Origin: Apibacter mensalis
Lineage (GTDB): Bacteria > Bacteroidota > Bacteroidia > Flavobacteriales > Weeksellaceae
Direction: 5' to 3'
Length of the DNA: 64,000 bases
Assembly (NCBI RefSeq): GCF_001418685.1
Contig: NZ_LIVM01000005.1
Coordinates: 62,001 to 126,000, forward strand
The notes under the pieces are model-generated. The model did not search any database. It saw only the letters and a list, made by a program, of their open reading frames with translations, and was not told the origin of the DNA. The number at the start of each line of letters is the position of its first letter. The first letter of the stretch is position 1. The position numbers and the translations under genes were made by a program. Of this stretch, positions 62,551 through 64,000 are shown one piece after another.

Positions 62551-62900
62551 AAATTGGTAGCATCTGAGATATCTTTAGGAATAAAATTATTATAAAATTT
62601 TCCTGTACCTTTAGAATCAAGTCTTCCTACTGTGACCTCATTGGAATTTTTCGAAAGCTCTAAACCTGGCCTTAAAGTGAAGTGTACTCTTTCGCCTATT
62701 GGTAAATATTTATCTTCTATTTTTTCTTGGTTGAGTTTTGAGATTTTAATTAATAATTCTCCTAATGATTTCAACCCTTCTGGATCACCATGTATTAACA
62801 CTTCGTCCCACTTAGATATTTCTCCTTCAAATTCATCTTCGTTATGAATCACTAAAATATCTAAATTCCCTGTGATTTTTATATTTTTATTTGTTTTCAT
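62547..62900 (-). CDS. Imm32 family immunity protein
   Basis: A 117-residue soluble protein. The Imm32 signature is clear: VLIHGDPEGLKSLGELLIKI in the middle, VHFTLRPGLELSKNSNEVTV, then GRLDSKGTGKFYNNFIP near the end. Family members sit beside polymorphic-toxin genes. Here it starts 29 bases after the stop of the toxin-37-like gene (copy E), which makes that its likely partner. Its 3' end overlaps the next toxin fragment. Confidence 0.78.
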   Translation of the reverse strand: MKTNKNIKITGNLDILVIHNEDEFEGEISKWDEVLIHGDPEGLKSLGELLIKISKLNQEKIEDKYLPIGERVHFTLRPGLELSKNSNEVTVGRLDSKGTGKFYNNFIPKDISDATNL

Positions 62901-62929
62901 ACCTATTTCAAATTATTTTATTTTTTTAC

Positions 62930-63625
62930 TTATAGTGCTAACAAAGCCGTTCCCCCCGAAAAATAAATGATACTTCCTATTAGTATGGCACTTCCAAGAA
63001 TTATTCCCATTGTCTTAAAATTTACTCCCATTTGAGAATAATCTGATGTTCTTTTAGTAGGAATATCCAAATTATTACATTCAAATTTTGGATAAACATT
63101 TGTATAACCTCCCCCTTTAGGCTCTTGTCTATCCCAATGAGGAGCATGTGTTCCTCCATGATCAGTTGGTACCCATACCCTTCCATCCTTATCAATCCAC
63201 CCTGAACCTTGTCCATTAGGATTTTTAACCTTTCTAGCACCTCCTTTTGGAGGAACATATTCTGGATGATCGGGGGGACTTTCTTTCAAATCTTTTAATG
63301 TCTTCCCTTTTTCTTTTCGATCGCCATCTCCCATTTGATGCGCCACATGATTCAATCCGCTTACAATCAGGCCTGTGGCAACGCCTTGCCAGAAGTTTCC
63401 ATTCGTTAAAACTGCGCCAAAACCTCCGCTTACGCTTCCGAAAAATAGGGTACCGCCTATTTTTGTGCCATCTATGCCGGCGGCGGTTCCTCCCATGCCT
63501 ACTGTTGTGGATACTAAACTGCTGATACTGCCGCTGCTTATTCCTTGAAGTATATCGCCACCGCTTATTCCTTGGATGATCCCTTGGGTTAGTCCATTCA
63601 TGGCCCCTTCTATGCCTGAAGCCAA
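62930..63625 (-). CDS. orphan polymorphic toxin tip E (toxin-37-like)
   Basis: A 231-residue frame that begins at TTG (63625) inside the shared pre-toxin. Residues 1-97 are the repeat (GIEGAMNGLTQGIIQGISGG to GLNHVAHQ). Residues about 120-178 resemble the toxin-37 domain: YVPPKGGARKVKNPNGQGSG, then GWIDKDGRVWVPTDHGGTHA, PHWDRQ and YTNVYP with the HGGxHxPHWD core. An extra tail follows with a membrane helix (about 209-226, IILGSAILIGSIIYFSGG), not typical of the family. The stop codon directly precedes the 29-base gap to Imm32. Confidence 0.7.
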   Translation of the reverse strand: MASGIEGAMNGLTQGIIQGISGGDILQGISSGSISSLVSTTVGMGGTAAGIDGTKIGGTLFFGSVSGGFGAVLTNGNFWQGVATGLIVSGLNHVAHQMGDGDRKEKGKTLKDLKESPPDHPEYVPPKGGARKVKNPNGQGSGWIDKDGRVWVPTDHGGTHAPHWDRQEPKGGGYTNVYPKFECNNLDIPTKRTSDYSQMGVNFKTMGIILGSAILIGSIIYFSGGTALLAL

Positions 63626-63634
63626 TATGTCTAC
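63338..63634 (-). repeat. pre-toxin repeat copy E
   Basis: About 300 bases from VDILASGIEG to VAHQ, nearly identical to copy B over its length. The 5' breakpoint is at about 63634, where the frame meets a stop codon. Only isolated base changes (for example AAG to ASG) separate it from B. Confidence 0.8.
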
Positions 63635-63742
63635 CTACATCCAATTTATATTTTACTCATTATTTATACTAATGTGTGTGATGAGCATATTTATAAATCT
63701 AACTTATTTTCATTTACAATTCCTTTTTTTGTTCACGATTTT

Positions 63743-63994
63743 TCAGAAACTATATAAGGATAAAGGTAACCTTACTAACGTTATTTCATAAAATTCTAAA
63801 TAACTTATAATTACAAAATATATGGAATAAATTAATAGGATAATATAATAATAATAAATTTTCTTAACTATTTTTCGCACACTATTATTTTTTATTTTAT
63901 GAATTAAATATTTAATTGTAATTACAATAAATGAACTTTCTGAAAAAAGAACTAATGGAATAAAATCTAATCCGCCTATCCCAATTAAATACAT
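63743..63994 (-). CDS. small hydrophobic membrane protein, possibly partial at the window edge
   Basis: An 83-residue, Ile/Tyr/Leu-rich protein with two or three membrane helices (about 5-27, 46-66). The ATG is 6 bases from the window end and the frame stays open beyond it, so the true start may lie outside. It is unrecognised. It may be the immunity of a toxin module that lies upstream. Confidence 0.4.
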   Translation of the reverse strand: MYLIGIGGLDFIPLVLFSESSFIVITIKYLIHKIKNNSVRKIVKKIYYYYIILLIYSIYFVIISYLEFYEITLVRLPLSLYSF

Positions 63995-64000
63995 TGAATT

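Noticed and set aside
63234-63644. 136-residue Arg/His-rich minus-strand frame over copy E
   Set aside because: It is an alternative frame of the toxin E gene; its composition (RRRHRW-like) is that of an out-of-frame reading of the repeat.
1-64000. CRISPR arrays, rRNA, tRNA and intact transposable elements
   Set aside because: No regularly spaced repeats with unique spacers, no rRNA or tRNA signatures and no transposase frames were seen. The repeated segments in 55-64 kb are coding pre-toxin copies.

Overview
The window is a 64 kb, strongly AT-rich chromosomal segment of a Bacteroidetes bacterium, most likely of the Flavobacteriia. The evidence is a type IX secretion sorting domain, promoters of the TAnnTTTG type, no Shine-Dalgarno-like sites, an OmpA protein with TSP3-like calcium repeats, and cysteine-free L36 and S14. 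A small-genome Weeksellaceae member (Apibacter-like) would fit, but this was not tested.

Layout. 1-13 kb holds scattered housekeeping and transport genes: a DUF4136 lipoprotein, a decayed gene, an APC permease, a GapN-type dehydrogenase, cbpA-cbpM, a TonB-dependent receptor divergent from a MocR regulator, an MFS exporter and an aldo/keto reductase. 13-20 kb holds a GT4 glycosyltransferase and a four-gene minus-strand operon (ankyrin protein, DUF2271 protein, PepSY-flavodoxin reductase, ApbE). That operon looks like a transmembrane flavin electron-transfer system. Its DUF2271 protein carries a canonical ApbE flavinylation motif, and remnants of an AraC regulator and of a second gene lie just upstream. 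20-31.6 kb holds serS, a SufE protein, a GT9 glycosyltransferase, pdhB, clpX, a T9SS cargo gene, a thioredoxin-fold protein and recG. 31.6-39.2 kb holds the rod-shape operon mreB-mreC-mreD-mrdA-rodA, with sppA upstream. folK and an ompA-like gene follow. 41.7-55.2 kb is the S10/spc/alpha ribosomal supercluster, from rplC to rplQ on the minus strand. It includes rpmJ and rpmC, which are very short. rpsJ, which normally precedes rplC, is absent.

55.2-64 kb is the most unusual part. It is a same-strand array of polymorphic-toxin C-terminal modules and immunity genes. Five near-identical, visibly GC-richer copies of one pre-toxin sequence have different 5' breakpoints but end at the same residues (VAHRE-like). 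All but one are followed by unrelated C-termini: a hydrophobic FLGR-type domain (twice), a basic Asn/Lys-rich tail, and a toxin-37-like domain. Two zinc-peptidase-like modules and an NlpC/P60-like fragment sit among them without that pre-toxin. Each module is followed within a few bases, or with overlap, by a small gene: DUF1493 (twice), Imm32, DUF4279, two lipoproteins, a two-helix membrane protein and one unknown. This has the form of an archive of displaced toxin tips with retained immunities. The full-length parent toxin gene is not in the window and probably lies beyond its right edge.

No tRNA, rRNA, CRISPR array or intact insertion sequence was recognised.
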